From: Anaerophilus nitritigenes
GTDB lineage: Bacteria; Bacillota; Clostridia; Peptostreptococcales; Thermotaleaceae
Assembly: GCF_004138215.1 (NCBI RefSeq)
Contig: NZ_RYYS01000043.1
Span: forward strand, 1 to 64,000
Reading direction: 5' to 3'
DNA: 64,000 nucleotides
Under the pieces are notes generated by a model. The model saw nothing but the letters and a program-made list of their open reading frames with translations, searched no databases and was not told where the DNA came from. The position numbers and the translations under genes are program-made. Below are positions 54,601-63,935 of this stretch, in pieces (the stretch's first letter is position 1; the number at the start of each line of letters is the position of its first letter).

Positions 54601-56821
54601 ATTTTTGAAATCTTAATATCCTCATAGAATTAAGTATTGCAATGATAGATACTCCTACATCAGCAAAAACTGCTTCCCACATATTAGCAATTCCAAATGC
54701 TCCCAATCCTAATACCAATGCCTTAACCCCTAATGCAAATATAATATTTTGAATTACTATTCGTTTTGTTCTTTTTGATATTTTTATTGCGGTAGCAATT
54801 TTTGAGGGTTCATCTGTCATAATCACTACATCTGCAGCTTCAATGGCTGCATCTGATCCTAATCCTCCCATAGCAATTCCTATATCTGCTCTTGCCAAAA
54901 CTGGAGCATCATTGATTCCATCCCCTACAAATACAATATTTTTCCCATATGTTTTTTGTTGATCCATATTTTCAAGCTTTTCTACTTTTTCATGGGGTAA
55001 TAATTCCGAATACACTTTATCTACTTTTAACTCTTTTGCTACTTTATTTGCTATTTTTTCATTATCTCCCGTTAACATAACTATATTTTTCACTTGATTG
55101 TTTTTTAAACTTTTAATAGCTTCTATACTATCTTCTTTTATTGTATCTTCAATAACTATACTTCCTGCATAAACTTCATCTATGGCTATATATAATATAG
55201 TTCCTACATCATCCATTTCTTCAAATTTTATTTTTTTATGATACATGAGCTTATTATTACCTACTAAAACTTTTTTGCCTTCTACTTCGACTACTATTCC
55301 ATATCCAGAAATCTCCTCATACCCATTGATTTGATCTTTATTAATTTTATCTTTGTACTCTTTAATAATTGAAATAGCGATAGGATGATTAGAATAACTT
55401 TCTGCATACGCTGCATATTTTAAAACTTCATCTTTATTAAATCCATTTGTTGCATCTATTTGTGTCACATGAAATATTCCTTGGGTAAGTGTTCCTGTTT
55501 TATCAAATACCACTGTTTCTACATTATTAAGTGCTTCTAAATAGTTACTACCCTTAATTAAAATACCATACTTAGAAGCAGTTCCGATTCCACCAAAAAA
55601 TCCCAATGGAATAGATATAACAAGAGCACATGGACAAGAAATAACTAAAAATATAGAGGCTCTATATAACCACTCTACAACAGTTGCCCCCTCTATAAAA
55701 ATTGGAGGTATAATAGCCAACATAGCTGCTATGATTACTACAGCTGGAGTATAATATTTTGCAAATTTTGTGATAAAATTCTCAGCTTTCGCTTTACGAC
55801 TACTTGCATTTTCTACAAGCTCTAGTATTTTAGAAACTGTAGATTCTCCAAACTCTTTACTTACTTTTATACAAATAACACCCCTTTGATTGATAAATCC
55901 ACTTAAAACAGTTTCTCCTTCTTCTACATGACGAGGCATAGATTCTCCTGTAAGTGCGGAAGTGTCTACCATTGATTTTCCTTCTACAATCACTCCATCT
56001 AATGGAACTTTTTCTCCTGGCTTCACAACAATCATTTCATTAACTAATACTTCTTCCGGCGATACTTTAGTCAATTGTCCATCTCTTTTGACATTTGCAA
56101 AATCAGGTCTAATATCCATTAATGATGTAATAGATTTACGAGATTTATTTACTGCTATATCTTGGAATAATTCTCCTACTTGATAAAACAGCATAACTGC
56201 TACCCCTTCTGGAAACTCCCTAGTAGCAAATGCTCCAAAAGTTGCAATAGTCATTAAAAAATTTTCATCAAATACTTGCCCACGCATAATGTTTTTTAAA
56301 GCTCTTAAAACAACTTCCCCTCCTACAATGATATAAGCACTTAAAAATATTGCTAATTCTACATTTCCTTTAAAATTTCCAATAAGTCCAACAGTAAATA
56401 TTGCCCCACTTACTAAAAGCTTTAAAATTGTTTTTTTCGTATCTCCATCTCCATGACTGTGTCCATGCTCATCATTATGTTCATGGTGCTCATGATAACA
56501 ATCACAATGATTATGTGTATGGTGTTTATGATGATGATCATGTTCACCACAACAGCTTATTTCTTTTGGTGAAATCTTCAAATTCGTTTTATCTACTTTT
56601 TTCTTTACCACCACATGCGGTTCTAATTTGTGAACAATATCCTTTATTTCTTCCTCAATTTTGTCTAAATCCCTATCCTCTTTACATGTAAGTATCAAAG
56701 TTTTCGTCATAAAATTTACAGTTGCTTTTTCTATATGTTCTATTTTTTGAATCTTATCTTCTATTTTCGACGCACAATGAGCACAATCAAGATTTTCAAG
56801 CATCCATTGCATTTTACTCAT
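54599..56821 (-). CDS. cadA: Zn/Cd/Pb-exporting P1B-type ATPase
   Basis: A 740-aa pump. One N-terminal HMA domain binds metal through DCAHC (Cys13, Cys16). A His/Cys-rich linker follows (about 92-130, CCGEHDHHHKHHTH and more). There are eight helices with the metal site SCPCALVIS, phosphorylation site DKTGTLT, TGES loop and GDGINDAP hinge. CPC with a His-rich tail favours Zn, Cd or Pb over Cu. It is probably controlled by the ArsR-type gene upstream at 57182. Confidence 0.96.
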   Translation of the reverse strand: MSKMQWMLENLDCAHCASKIEDKIQKIEHIEKATVNFMTKTLILTCKEDRDLDKIEEEIKDIVHKLEPHVVVKKKVDKTNLKISPKEISCCGEHDHHHKHHTHNHCDCYHEHHEHNDEHGHSHGDGDTKKTILKLLVSGAIFTVGLIGNFKGNVELAIFLSAYIIVGGEVVLRALKNIMRGQVFDENFLMTIATFGAFATREFPEGVAVMLFYQVGELFQDIAVNKSRKSITSLMDIRPDFANVKRDGQLTKVSPEEVLVNEMIVVKPGEKVPLDGVIVEGKSMVDTSALTGESMPRHVEEGETVLSGFINQRGVICIKVSKEFGESTVSKILELVENASSRKAKAENFITKFAKYYTPAVVIIAAMLAIIPPIFIEGATVVEWLYRASIFLVISCPCALVISIPLGFFGGIGTASKYGILIKGSNYLEALNNVETVVFDKTGTLTQGIFHVTQIDATNGFNKDEVLKYAAYAESYSNHPIAISIIKEYKDKINKDQINGYEEISGYGIVVEVEGKKVLVGNNKLMYHKKIKFEEMDDVGTILYIAIDEVYAGSIVIEDTIKEDSIEAIKSLKNNQVKNIVMLTGDNEKIANKVAKELKVDKVYSELLPHEKVEKLENMDQQKTYGKNIVFVGDGINDAPVLARADIGIAMGGLGSDAAIEAADVVIMTDEPSKIATAIKISKRTKRIVIQNIIFALGVKALVLGLGAFGIANMWEAVFADVGVSIIAILNSMRILRFQK

Positions 56822-56852
56822 AAAATTCCCTCCTTTTTCATGTCTGAATATA

Positions 56853-56866
56853 TGATTATTTGTTCA
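56853..56866. promoter_or_regulatory. Putative ArsR/CadC operator, site 1
   Basis: TGAT-N6-TTCA, one base off the TGAA-N6-TTCA dyad seen at the two other sites, 32 nt before the cadA start. Confidence 0.4.
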
Positions 56867-56944
56867 TTCTTTGTTCAAAGTGATATTCATGCTTATTCTT
56901 AACATAATCAATGTTACTATTATGTATAATCATACTTCTAACAA

Positions 56945-56964
56945 ATATGAATAACTGTTCATAT
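56945..56964. promoter_or_regulatory. Putative ArsR/CadC operator, site 2
   Basis: ATATGAA-N6-TTCATAT, a perfect 7+7 dyad in the cadA upstream region. It matches the ATATGAA-N6-TTCA pattern known for SmtB/CzrA-type sensors. Confidence 0.65.
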
Positions 56965-57073
56965 ATTATATTGTTATTATATGCCCTCATTTTATGTATG
57001 TCAATACTATATGTGAAAATATATTCATATGTTAGTACATTCTATATTTTTTATTTTTTTGTATATTGAGAAC

Positions 57074-57113
57074 AAAAAAACTGCAAACAAAATATTTTGT
57101 CTACAGTTTTTTA
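57074..57113 (-). terminator. Terminator of the ArsR-type regulator gene
   Basis: AAAAAACTG...ACAAAAT and ATTTTGT...CAGTTTTTT pair with two mismatches, 70 nt past the regulator stop and upstream of cadA, so cadA is transcribed separately. Confidence 0.75.
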
Positions 57114-57181
57114 TTATTTTTATGTCTTTTTAAAAAAAATCATGGACTTATCCACAATTTTATTAAATATACAATTGTTTT

Positions 57182-57553
57182 TTATCTTCTTTCATTAATA
57201 TGTACTAAACCTTGATCAAATATTTTTTGAACATGTTCATCATCTAAAGAATAATATACTACTTTTCCATCTTTTCTATTTTTTACAAGTCTTGCTTGTT
57301 TTAAAACACGTAATTGATGAGATATAGCAGATTGAGTCATATTTAGTAAACTAGCGATATCACATACACACATTTCTGATGAAAACAAGGCACAAATGAT
57401 CTTTATTCTTGTAGAATCACCAAATACTTTAAAAAACTCTGCTAAATCATTTAATTTCTCCTCACAAGTCATTTCCTCTTTCACTTTTTCTATAACATCT
57501 TCATGAATAACATTGCAATCACATTTTTCAAAATCAATATTATTTTCAGCCAT
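57182..57553 (-). CDS. ArsR/SmtB-family metal sensor (CadC-like)
   Basis: A 123-aa winged-helix repressor expected to leave DNA when it binds Zn, Cd or Pb. CVC (Cys62, Cys64) together with N-terminal Cys11, Cys13 and Cys30 could form a CadC-type alpha3N site. Asp104, Asp105, His107 and His118 offer an alpha5 site as in SmtB/CzrA. The recognition helix is TQSAISHQLRVL. It lies upstream of cadA in the same direction but has its own terminator. Confidence 0.92.
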   Translation of the reverse strand: MAENNIDFEKCDCNVIHEDVIEKVKEEMTCEEKLNDLAEFFKVFGDSTRIKIICALFSSEMCVCDIASLLNMTQSAISHQLRVLKQARLVKNRKDGKVVYYSLDDEHVQKIFDQGLVHINERR

Positions 57554-57626
57554 ACATAATTCCTCCTTATTGTAACTGTTTCATCCACAATGTTATTATA
57601 CACTTATCTTATATTTTGTGAAATTA

Positions 57627-57640
57627 TGAACAATTATTCA
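57627..57640. promoter_or_regulatory. Putative autoregulatory operator of the ArsR-type gene
   Basis: TGAACAATTATTCA, a TGAA-N6-TTCA dyad 74 nt upstream of the start codon, with extension TATGAAC...TTCAGATA like known CzrA operators. Confidence 0.6.
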
Positions 57641-57695
57641 GATATAATAATGATATTATATTTCTTGTTATAAAAAATGTCAATAAATCCTAAAT

Positions 57696-57730
57696 AAAAT
57701 AGACAGTTTAATCACTCTACTGTCCATTTT
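57696..57730 (-). terminator. Terminator of uppP
   Basis: AAAATAGACAGT and ACTGTCCATTTT pair with one mismatch, next to the uppP stop. Confidence 0.75.
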
Positions 57731-57733
57731 ATT

Positions 57734-58582
57734 TTAATGAAATATTCCTAAAAATCCAGATGCTAAAACTATGATTGCAAAAATCATTCTATATATGGCA
57801 AATATCTTCATTGGTCTTTTCTTTAGATATGCAATAAACTTTCCAATAACGATTAAAGCTACTATAAAAGAAACTATAAACCCTACCGCCAAAGAAATAA
57901 TTTCTTCAAATGTAAGAATGAATAATCCACCCATTTTAACAAGCTTTAAAAAACTCATTCCTACCATAACAGGAATAGCTAAAAAAAATGAAAATTCAGC
58001 TGCTGCAACCGTAGAAAGGCCTGATACCCATCCCCCTATAATGGTAGATGCGGAACGTGACATACCTGGAATAATGGCTAAACATTGAAATAAACCTACA
58101 ATCCATGCTTGTTTTACTGTAACTCTTAACTCTCTTCCTATGTGCCTATTTCTTCTAAATTTCTTTTCAGCATAAATCATCCATATACCACCAAAAAATA
58201 AAGTGATAGCTACAGATATAGGTGAAAATAAATACTCCTCTGCTAAATCATCTAATAATATACCAAAGATTCCCCCAGGAATACAAGCAATAAAAATCAT
58301 AAACCAAAATCTAAAACCTGATTTTTCATAACCAACTTTTTGTGGAAAAAAATTTATAAGAGTATCTTTTATTTTGTCCCAATAAAGAATTACTACAGCA
58401 AGTATAGCCCCTAGTTGTATTACATATGTATACATCTCAACATAATTTGCACTTGTTCCTTTAAAACCTATTAAATTTTGAAAAATCACAAGATGTCCTG
58501 TAGATGAAACAGGTAAAAATTCTGTTAACCCTTCTACAATTCCTAAGATCATAGATTGAATAATCAAAGATATCATTTCCAT
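57734..58582 (-). CDS. uppP: Undecaprenyl-diphosphatase UppP/BacA
   Basis: UppP recycles the lipid carrier for cell-wall synthesis by dephosphorylating undecaprenyl pyrophosphate; extra copies give bacitracin resistance. The 282-aa membrane protein has about eight helices and the two catalytic blocks EGLTEFLPVSSTGH and PGMSRSASTIIGG. Start ATG at 58582 (or ATG two codons on). Confidence 0.96.
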   Translation of the reverse strand: MEMISLIIQSMILGIVEGLTEFLPVSSTGHLVIFQNLIGFKGTSANYVEMYTYVIQLGAILAVVILYWDKIKDTLINFFPQKVGYEKSGFRFWFMIFIACIPGGIFGILLDDLAEEYLFSPISVAITLFFGGIWMIYAEKKFRRNRHIGRELRVTVKQAWIVGLFQCLAIIPGMSRSASTIIGGWVSGLSTVAAAEFSFFLAIPVMVGMSFLKLVKMGGLFILTFEEIISLAVGFIVSFIVALIVIGKFIAYLKKRPMKIFAIYRMIFAIIVLASGFLGIFH

Positions 58583-58730
58583 ATTTAAAAATATCCTCCC
58601 TTTAAAATAAAGCCTCTATTTTTACATCCAATAAATATACCCAATCTATTATACTATATTTAAAGAAAATAACAAAAGCATCCTTTAAACAAAATCTTCA
58701 TTTTTTTAAGTACATCATTTACTATGTATA

Positions 58731-58771
58731 AAAGAAAGAATGATATAGTCATCCTATACCATTTTTTCTTT
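58731..58771 (-). terminator. Terminator of the acetyltransferase-like gene
   Basis: An imperfect hairpin (AAAGAAAgAATGaTATAG with CTATAcCATTtTTTCTTT) adjoins the stop codon; three mismatches. Confidence 0.6.
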
Positions 58772-59492
58772 ATTTTATATACTTAACAGATTTGCTTTGT
58801 GTAAATAGCTCAACTCCAATAAATCCATCATTTATCAAATTTTGTTGTGTTTCAAGATCTTCTAAAGGTACTGTTACACTTTGAGTGTAGTCTATATCTA
58901 TTATAGATTCTAAATCTTTGTGAAGAATAAATCTCCATAAACCATCATTTGTATCTTTTCCTGTTTGATATTTTTGTTTTAATGCTTTAATTTTAAGTCC
59001 ATTTTGCATAGTATTCAAAAGACTAAATAAATTAAACGGAGAAATAGTAGTTAATAGATGTCTATAGCCTAGTTCCTTTAGTAAAGGTATCGCTCCTTGA
59101 AATGTAATTCTTTGTAAGTTATTTCCTCTATAATCAGGATGAACAAGAGTCCTTTCTAATTGAGCTACTTTCACTAGCTCATTTTCAGGTAGTTGAATAT
59201 CTTTTCCTAAGTTACGATCTGATAATCCAGGAAAAGATATATGACGATACGCAATTAACTCATCCTCTTTATTAAAAATACCAATGATTTTAGCTCCTAA
59301 TTTCATATCCTCTATCATATCTTCATATGAAACGATATACAAAATTTGCTTATCTGTTAATAGATCATAAACAAAATTTTGAAATGATACTACTTTTTCT
59401 AATTCTTCTAATTTTATTAATCTCATTATATATGGATGGTTTGTAGTATTGTTACCATTGTATTTTGCCAATATTCCTCTTTTCAACTCCAT
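58770..59492 (-). CDS. GNAT-like acetyltransferase
   Basis: A 240-aa protein. The central strand-loop VAQLERTLVHPDYRGNNLQRITF is a GNAT motif A (acetyl-CoA pyrophosphate loop R-G-N-N), followed by LLKELGYRHLLTTISPFN. The substrate is unknown. It follows the BusR-like gene by about 190 nt but is separated from it by a terminator. Confidence 0.75.
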   Translation of the reverse strand: MELKRGILAKYNGNNTTNHPYIMRLIKLEELEKVVSFQNFVYDLLTDKQILYIVSYEDMIEDMKLGAKIIGIFNKEDELIAYRHISFPGLSDRNLGKDIQLPENELVKVAQLERTLVHPDYRGNNLQRITFQGAIPLLKELGYRHLLTTISPFNLFSLLNTMQNGLKIKALKQKYQTGKDTNDGLWRFILHKDLESIIDIDYTQSVTVPLEDLETQQNLINDGFIGVELFTQSKSVKYIK

Positions 59493-59640
59493 ACATATAT
59501 ACCTCCTTTCATTTAAAACAAACTTATCTCATTATTTATATTTGTTTCACAAGTTTGTTCTCTTATTATACATGATGCAACTTTCATTAATCAATAGAGT
59601 TGTATGATTTTTTTTTATAAATATAAATATTTATAAAATT

Positions 59641-59678
59641 AAAAATCCCTTGTTATTTTTAACATAACAAGGGGTCTT
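59641..59678 (-). terminator. Terminator of the GntR-RCK_C gene
   Basis: CCCTTGTTAT and ATAACAAGGG pair around TTTTTAA; the minus strand continues with T residues. Confidence 0.9.
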
Positions 59679-60317
59679 TTATCCATTTACAAATCTATTT
59701 ACTTTTTCAGATATATTTGCTGCATTTCCTACATAAAAAACAATATCATTAGGATAAAAAATTAATTTAGGTCCAGGTGAAAGATAAAGATGTCCGCATC
59801 TATGAATTCCTATAATCGTCGCACCTGTATATTCCCAAAACTTTACTTCTCCAATAGATTTTCCTACTATATGACTATTCTTAGATATTTTTAGTTCTAA
59901 AGGATAAATAATTCCGATATTTCTTAAAATCATTGCTTGTTCAATAATATCATCTAATCGATTCACAATGGTTTCTTCAATAATGTTTTTTTCTTCTATA
60001 AGATTTGTAATATCTTCTCTAAGAGTTAATATTCTATCTTTGGTTTTGTACTCTTTAATAAAAGTATTAGCTGCCTCTTTAGACTGAATTAATATTCCTT
60101 TTTTATCTATTACTGATACTACTTTAAGTTCTTCTAGGAGTTTTAGTGCCCTTCTAATGGTCTCAGGTGAAACACTATACTTTCCAGCTAAGGTTGATCT
60201 ACCCTTAACCATATCTCCAACTTTCCATTCATCATTATAGATACTATATGCTATATCTAGTGCTATTTTTTCATACTTTGCAATAGATTTACATTGACTA
60301 TCTTTAGATTTACTCAT
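59679..60317 (-). CDS. GntR-type regulator with C-terminal RCK_C domain (BusR-like)
   Basis: The 212-aa protein starts at ATG 60317 after TAGGTG. It has a GntR winged helix (12-80, GRSTLAGKYSVSPETIRRALKLLEELKV), a coiled coil (95-135) and a TrkA-C/RCK_C domain (140-212, SHIVGKSIGEVKFWEYTGATIIGIHRCG...LIFYPNDIVFYVG). This order is that of BusR, which represses osmolyte uptake when its RCK_C domain binds c-di-AMP. Here the adjacent upstream gene is a sodium symporter, a likely target. Ligand and operator are inferred. Confidence 0.85.
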   Translation of the reverse strand: MSKSKDSQCKSIAKYEKIALDIAYSIYNDEWKVGDMVKGRSTLAGKYSVSPETIRRALKLLEELKVVSVIDKKGILIQSKEAANTFIKEYKTKDRILTLREDITNLIEEKNIIEETIVNRLDDIIEQAMILRNIGIIYPLELKISKNSHIVGKSIGEVKFWEYTGATIIGIHRCGHLYLSPGPKLIFYPNDIVFYVGNAANISEKVNRFVNG

Positions 60318-60558
60318 TTTTTTCACCTACCATTATTAATTTGGATCTTAGTTATTACTATATTTACTGCATGTTCATAAATATATACATCCATCTACCT
60401 ATTTTTTATTCTACAAATCTATCTCATTTTCCTTTTTCTCAGCCTATAAAAAACACACTCCATCACTTTCAGAGTAGTTTATACTAAAATATCTAATTTT
60501 CAATACTTGTTTCTTTTAATCCATTGATCTTTTTATTAATTTCTACTCCAAATATTTA
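60318..60558. other. Intergenic region between symporter and regulator
   Basis: A/T-rich. A weak hairpin near 60452-60485 (ACTACTC with GAGTGTGT) may end the symporter transcript. No clear operator was seen. Confidence 0.3.
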
Positions 60559-61914
60559 TCAACCAATACCTCCATAAAATATACCAAGAATATATACAAC
60601 AATTGTCAGTCCACAGAATATATACTTACTCATAGGCTCAAACCATGGTCCAATCTTTTTTCTTCGTCCTAATTGTACCTGTTCTCTAGCAAATTCAGAT
60701 CCACACACCCAAAAGAATATAATTCCTGCTAATAATGCTCCTAAAGGAATTACATAAATAGATACTATATCCATCCAAAGCCCTAACTTATCTCCACTTT
60801 CAATCATCAATCCAACAAAAAAACTAATAGCTGCAATAATTGTTACTGAAGCTTTTCTTGAAAGCTTAAATCTATGCTGTAATGATTCAATAGGTGTTTC
60901 AAATAAATTCATAAGTGAACTTATACCTGCAAACAATACTGCTATAAAAAATACAATTGAGAATAATTGGCCCATAGGCATCATTTTAAATACTTTTGGC
61001 ATAATCACAAACATAAGGGGTGGCCCTGCTGCTGGATTCATACCAAATACAAACACAGATGGTATAATAACTAATGCTGCCAATATAGCCGCAAAAGTAT
61101 CAAAAAAAGCAACATTTTTTGCACAATCTACAATATCTTCTGTTTTCTTTAAATAACTACCATAAACAATTGTTCCAGAACCTGCTAATGAAAGAGAAAA
61201 AAAAGCCTGTCCTAAAGCAAAAATCCATGTTTTAGGCTCCTTCAAAAACTCCCATTTAGGTACAAACAAATATCTATACCCTTCTATTGCACCTGATAAA
61301 GTTGCTACACGAACAGCTAGAATAAGAAATAGTACAAAGAAAGCAGGCATCATAATTTTATTGGCCTTTTCAATCCCTTTAGATACTCCCATAAGCATAA
61401 CCATAAAAGTTAGAGCCAAACCAGTAAAATGCCACCCTACACTTCCAAATTCACCAGCAATTTCTACAAAGTAAGCACTACTATCTGCTGTTGATATCAC
61501 AGCTCCTGTGATGGAACCTATGGTAAATCTAAGAATCCAGCCTACAACAACTGCATATCCAATAGCAATCGACAATGAACCAATTACTGGAATAAGTCCT
61601 AATAAATATCCTTTTTTTATATCTTTTCTTTCTAATGCTCGTTGAAAAGCTCCTAATGGACCTGTGCCCATTGCTCTTCCAAAAGACATCTCTCCAATTA
61701 CACCTGTAATACCAATAACAATTACAAATAAAAAATATGGAACTAAAAAAGCTGCACCTCCAAATTGACCTACCCGATAGGGAAATAACCAAATATTCCC
61801 CATTCCTACTGCTGAACCAATACACGCTAAAATAAATCCAATTTTAGAATGAAATGTGTCACGGCTAGGTGCTTTTATATTATTTTCAATATTTTCCAAT
61901 TGGTTGTTAGCCAT
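60559..61914 (-). CDS. Sodium:neurotransmitter symporter family (NSS) transporter
   Basis: A 451-aa transporter with about 11-12 helices. Helix 1 carries the sodium/substrate motif GSAVGMGNIWLFPY, followed by GGAAFLVPYF. FALGQAFFSLSLAGSGTIVYGSY is the conserved helix 6 region. Bacterial members such as LeuT, MhsT and TnaT import hydrophobic or aromatic amino acids with Na+. The substrate is not assignable. Start ATG after AAAGAGGTG. Confidence 0.94.
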   Translation of the reverse strand: MANNQLENIENNIKAPSRDTFHSKIGFILACIGSAVGMGNIWLFPYRVGQFGGAAFLVPYFLFVIVIGITGVIGEMSFGRAMGTGPLGAFQRALERKDIKKGYLLGLIPVIGSLSIAIGYAVVVGWILRFTIGSITGAVISTADSSAYFVEIAGEFGSVGWHFTGLALTFMVMLMGVSKGIEKANKIMMPAFFVLFLILAVRVATLSGAIEGYRYLFVPKWEFLKEPKTWIFALGQAFFSLSLAGSGTIVYGSYLKKTEDIVDCAKNVAFFDTFAAILAALVIIPSVFVFGMNPAAGPPLMFVIMPKVFKMMPMGQLFSIVFFIAVLFAGISSLMNLFETPIESLQHRFKLSRKASVTIIAAISFFVGLMIESGDKLGLWMDIVSIYVIPLGALLAGIIFFWVCGSEFAREQVQLGRRKKIGPWFEPMSKYIFCGLTIVVYILGIFYGGIG

Positions 61915-62098
61915 ATATTCACCTCTTTATATTAATTTTTTACTTTTCTAAAATATAACGATTATCTACACGATTCCATACCATTCTACTCATATTTATG
62001 ATTGTATCTTTTTTAATGATCATTGTAAATATATCCTTACAACTTAATAAATATTTAAGGATTTCTTTTATAATCATGTTCCTATAAAAACTACTAAA
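61915..62098. other. Symporter upstream region
   Basis: A/T-rich DNA that should contain the symporter promoter. I found no dyad I could defend as a BusR-type operator. Confidence 0.3.
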
Positions 62099-62134
62099 AG
62101 ATGCTACTCCTTACTTTTTTCAGGAGTAGCATCT
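62099..62134 (-). terminator. Terminator of the helical-repeat gene
   Basis: AGATGCTACTCC and GGAGTAGCATCT pair perfectly around about 12 nt; the minus strand continues with TTTT. Confidence 0.9.
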
Positions 62135-62179
62135 TATATATATGATATAAAATAATTAAATTTCAAAAGATATACATTT

Positions 62180-63229
62180 TTAAGCAAATGCAGTGATATG
62201 CTCTACATTTATTTTTTTGTTGTTTTGTAATTCATTCAGCTTATTGATACCCTCTTCATAAGTATTTACTATATCTTTAGACCCTTGGTCTACTACTTTT
62301 TTAATCTCTGATGCCGAATTTTTTAAAGTATCCATAACATTTGTGCTTGTCTCTTTAATCTCAACTGCTACATTTTTAGCTGTATTTATTACTTCTTTCC
62401 CTACAGATACAATTGATTGTTGAATTGTTTGTATTTCAGATGATGAATTTTTAATTGTATCTACTATTTTATCATAATTCTTTTTTATATCTGTATATCC
62501 TGTAGAAAGGGTATTCGGTATTTTACTAATGGGTTCTTTTAAATCATCTATTCCATTTTTGATAGCATATATAGTGTTTGCTCCCTTTCCTATTACTCCC
62601 ATAGTAGGATCATTTAATCCACTTTTTATTTGATTGACTGTACGTCCAATAATAAATGCTGATGTTGTAATATCCTTGCCTACTGAAACTGCTGTCTGAA
62701 CAGTTGTTTTAACAATAGATTCAGCACAATTTTTCATCTCCAATGCTGCTTCCTTTAAATCTGATGCTGTAGTGGTCACTTGTTTTACTGTACTTGCTAT
62801 AGAAGATGCTGTGTGTGTAATCTTATTTTTTACAGATTCAGAAGTAGCTTTCATACTCTCACTTACTGAATGCATCGTATCCTTAGCAATATCTACTACT
62901 GAAGTTACTATACTTTTAACACTTTCTCCTATAGATATGGCTGTGTTCCCAACAGTTTTTACTTTGTCTAATGTAAATGAGAGGGATTCATATGCTGATT
63001 TTATAGAATCTCTTATAGAACTTTTTGTAGCTCTATTGTCTTTTTTTTCAATATTTTGTAATTCATTCTTATTTCTAACATCTACAGCTTTAACATCCTT
63101 TTCAATTTCTTTTATCGTTTTATTTTCTACCTTCTTTTTATATTCACGCCCCTCTACATCCTTCATTTTAGTCATTTTACTAGGCTGAATAGCTGTCAAA
63201 TGATTTATTGCACTATAATTTTTTATCAT
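62180..63229 (-). CDS. Long amphipathic-helix (LEA/apolipoprotein-like) protein, unknown
   Basis: A 349-aa protein starting with ATG at 63229 after AAGGAGTGAGGAGT. From residue ~65 onward it is a run of degenerate ~11-residue amphipathic helical repeats rich in Ser, Thr, Ala, Ile, Val and Lys (IGESVKSIVTSVVDIAKD, MKATSESVKNKI, TASDLKEAALEMK). There is no membrane span or signal. It resembles LEA or phasin-like proteins that coat membranes or granules. It lies 19 nt downstream of a glycogen-binding-like gene, so they are probably coexpressed. Confidence 0.7.
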   Translation of the reverse strand: MIKNYSAINHLTAIQPSKMTKMKDVEGREYKKKVENKTIKEIEKDVKAVDVRNKNELQNIEKKDNRATKSSIRDSIKSAYESLSFTLDKVKTVGNTAISIGESVKSIVTSVVDIAKDTMHSVSESMKATSESVKNKITHTASSIASTVKQVTTTASDLKEAALEMKNCAESIVKTTVQTAVSVGKDITTSAFIIGRTVNQIKSGLNDPTMGVIGKGANTIYAIKNGIDDLKEPISKIPNTLSTGYTDIKKNYDKIVDTIKNSSSEIQTIQQSIVSVGKEVINTAKNVAVEIKETSTNVMDTLKNSASEIKKVVDQGSKDIVNTYEEGINKLNELQNNKKINVEHITAFA

Positions 63230-63248
63230 ACTCCTCACTCCTTCTTTA

Positions 63249-63935
63249 TTAATATATCATTTCACCTTTTGATGAATATGAACTTGTAGTTGATACATTA
63301 AATTTATCTTCTAGTATAAACGCTCCATCTATAAATAATTTAACTGCCCATATCCCATAAGGAATTTCTCTTGTCTTATTTTCTAAATCCATCCAAAACC
63401 ACATCATAATGGGTTGATCATCTTTTGATGAATTAAATAAATTGTTTTCTGTAGTTTGAAATAATTTTCCTGTAGGAGTATACCATGCAGTTGTTACTGT
63501 ATGTACTCCTGTTACATTACTAAATTCAAACCTCGTTACAACTTTTTTGTCTAATAAAATATTAAAATTTTTTTTATTAGATATTATATTTTCCTCACTG
63601 ACCATAGATGTTATATGATAGGCTTTAATATGAGTAGTATATTGAGTATTATTATAAAGTCTTTGGTCTTGTTCATTGATTAAAATCATAGACCACAACT
63701 CTTCATGTTCATCTGGTACATAAATATTAGCTGTTGGATCATTAAGCTTTAATTCTCCATTTATTAAAAATTTATATTTATATTCTCCAGAAGAAAGATT
63801 GCAATTAAAATACCATCTATTATTTTTTTTTATCATTTTTCCTTTGTTCGTATCATAATTGTTAAAATCTCCTATAATAGATATGGAATGAATGGGAAAA
63901 TATTCATTTTCTTCATATTCAAAATTTACTTTCAT
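63249..63935 (-). CDS. Glycogen-binding-like (CBM48/AMPK) domain protein
   Basis: A 228-aa protein. The N-terminal ~85 residues form an E-set/CBM48-like sandwich: HSISIIGDFNNYDTNKGKMIKKN, RWYFNCNLSSGEYKYKFLINGE, LNDPTANIYVPDEH. The rest (about 110-228) is beta-rich with GVHTVTTAWYTPTGKLF and YGIWAVKLFIDGAFI, likely a second sandwich. It has no signal or catalytic motif. Binding to glycogen or another polymer is inferred from the fold. ATG after GAAAGGAG. Probably first in an operon with the helical protein. Confidence 0.75.
   Translation of the reverse strand: MKVNFEYEENEYFPIHSISIIGDFNNYDTNKGKMIKKNNRWYFNCNLSSGEYKYKFLINGELKLNDPTANIYVPDEHEELWSMILINEQDQRLYNNTQYTTHIKAYHITSMVSEENIISNKKNFNILLDKKVVTRFEFSNVTGVHTVTTAWYTPTGKLFQTTENNLFNSSKDDQPIMMWFWMDLENKTREIPYGIWAVKLFIDGAFILEDKFNVSTTSSYSSKGEMIY

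Noticed and set aside
56401-56691. Plus-strand His-rich ORF
   Set aside because: It is the antisense image of the CadA histidine-rich linker, with no ribosome site.
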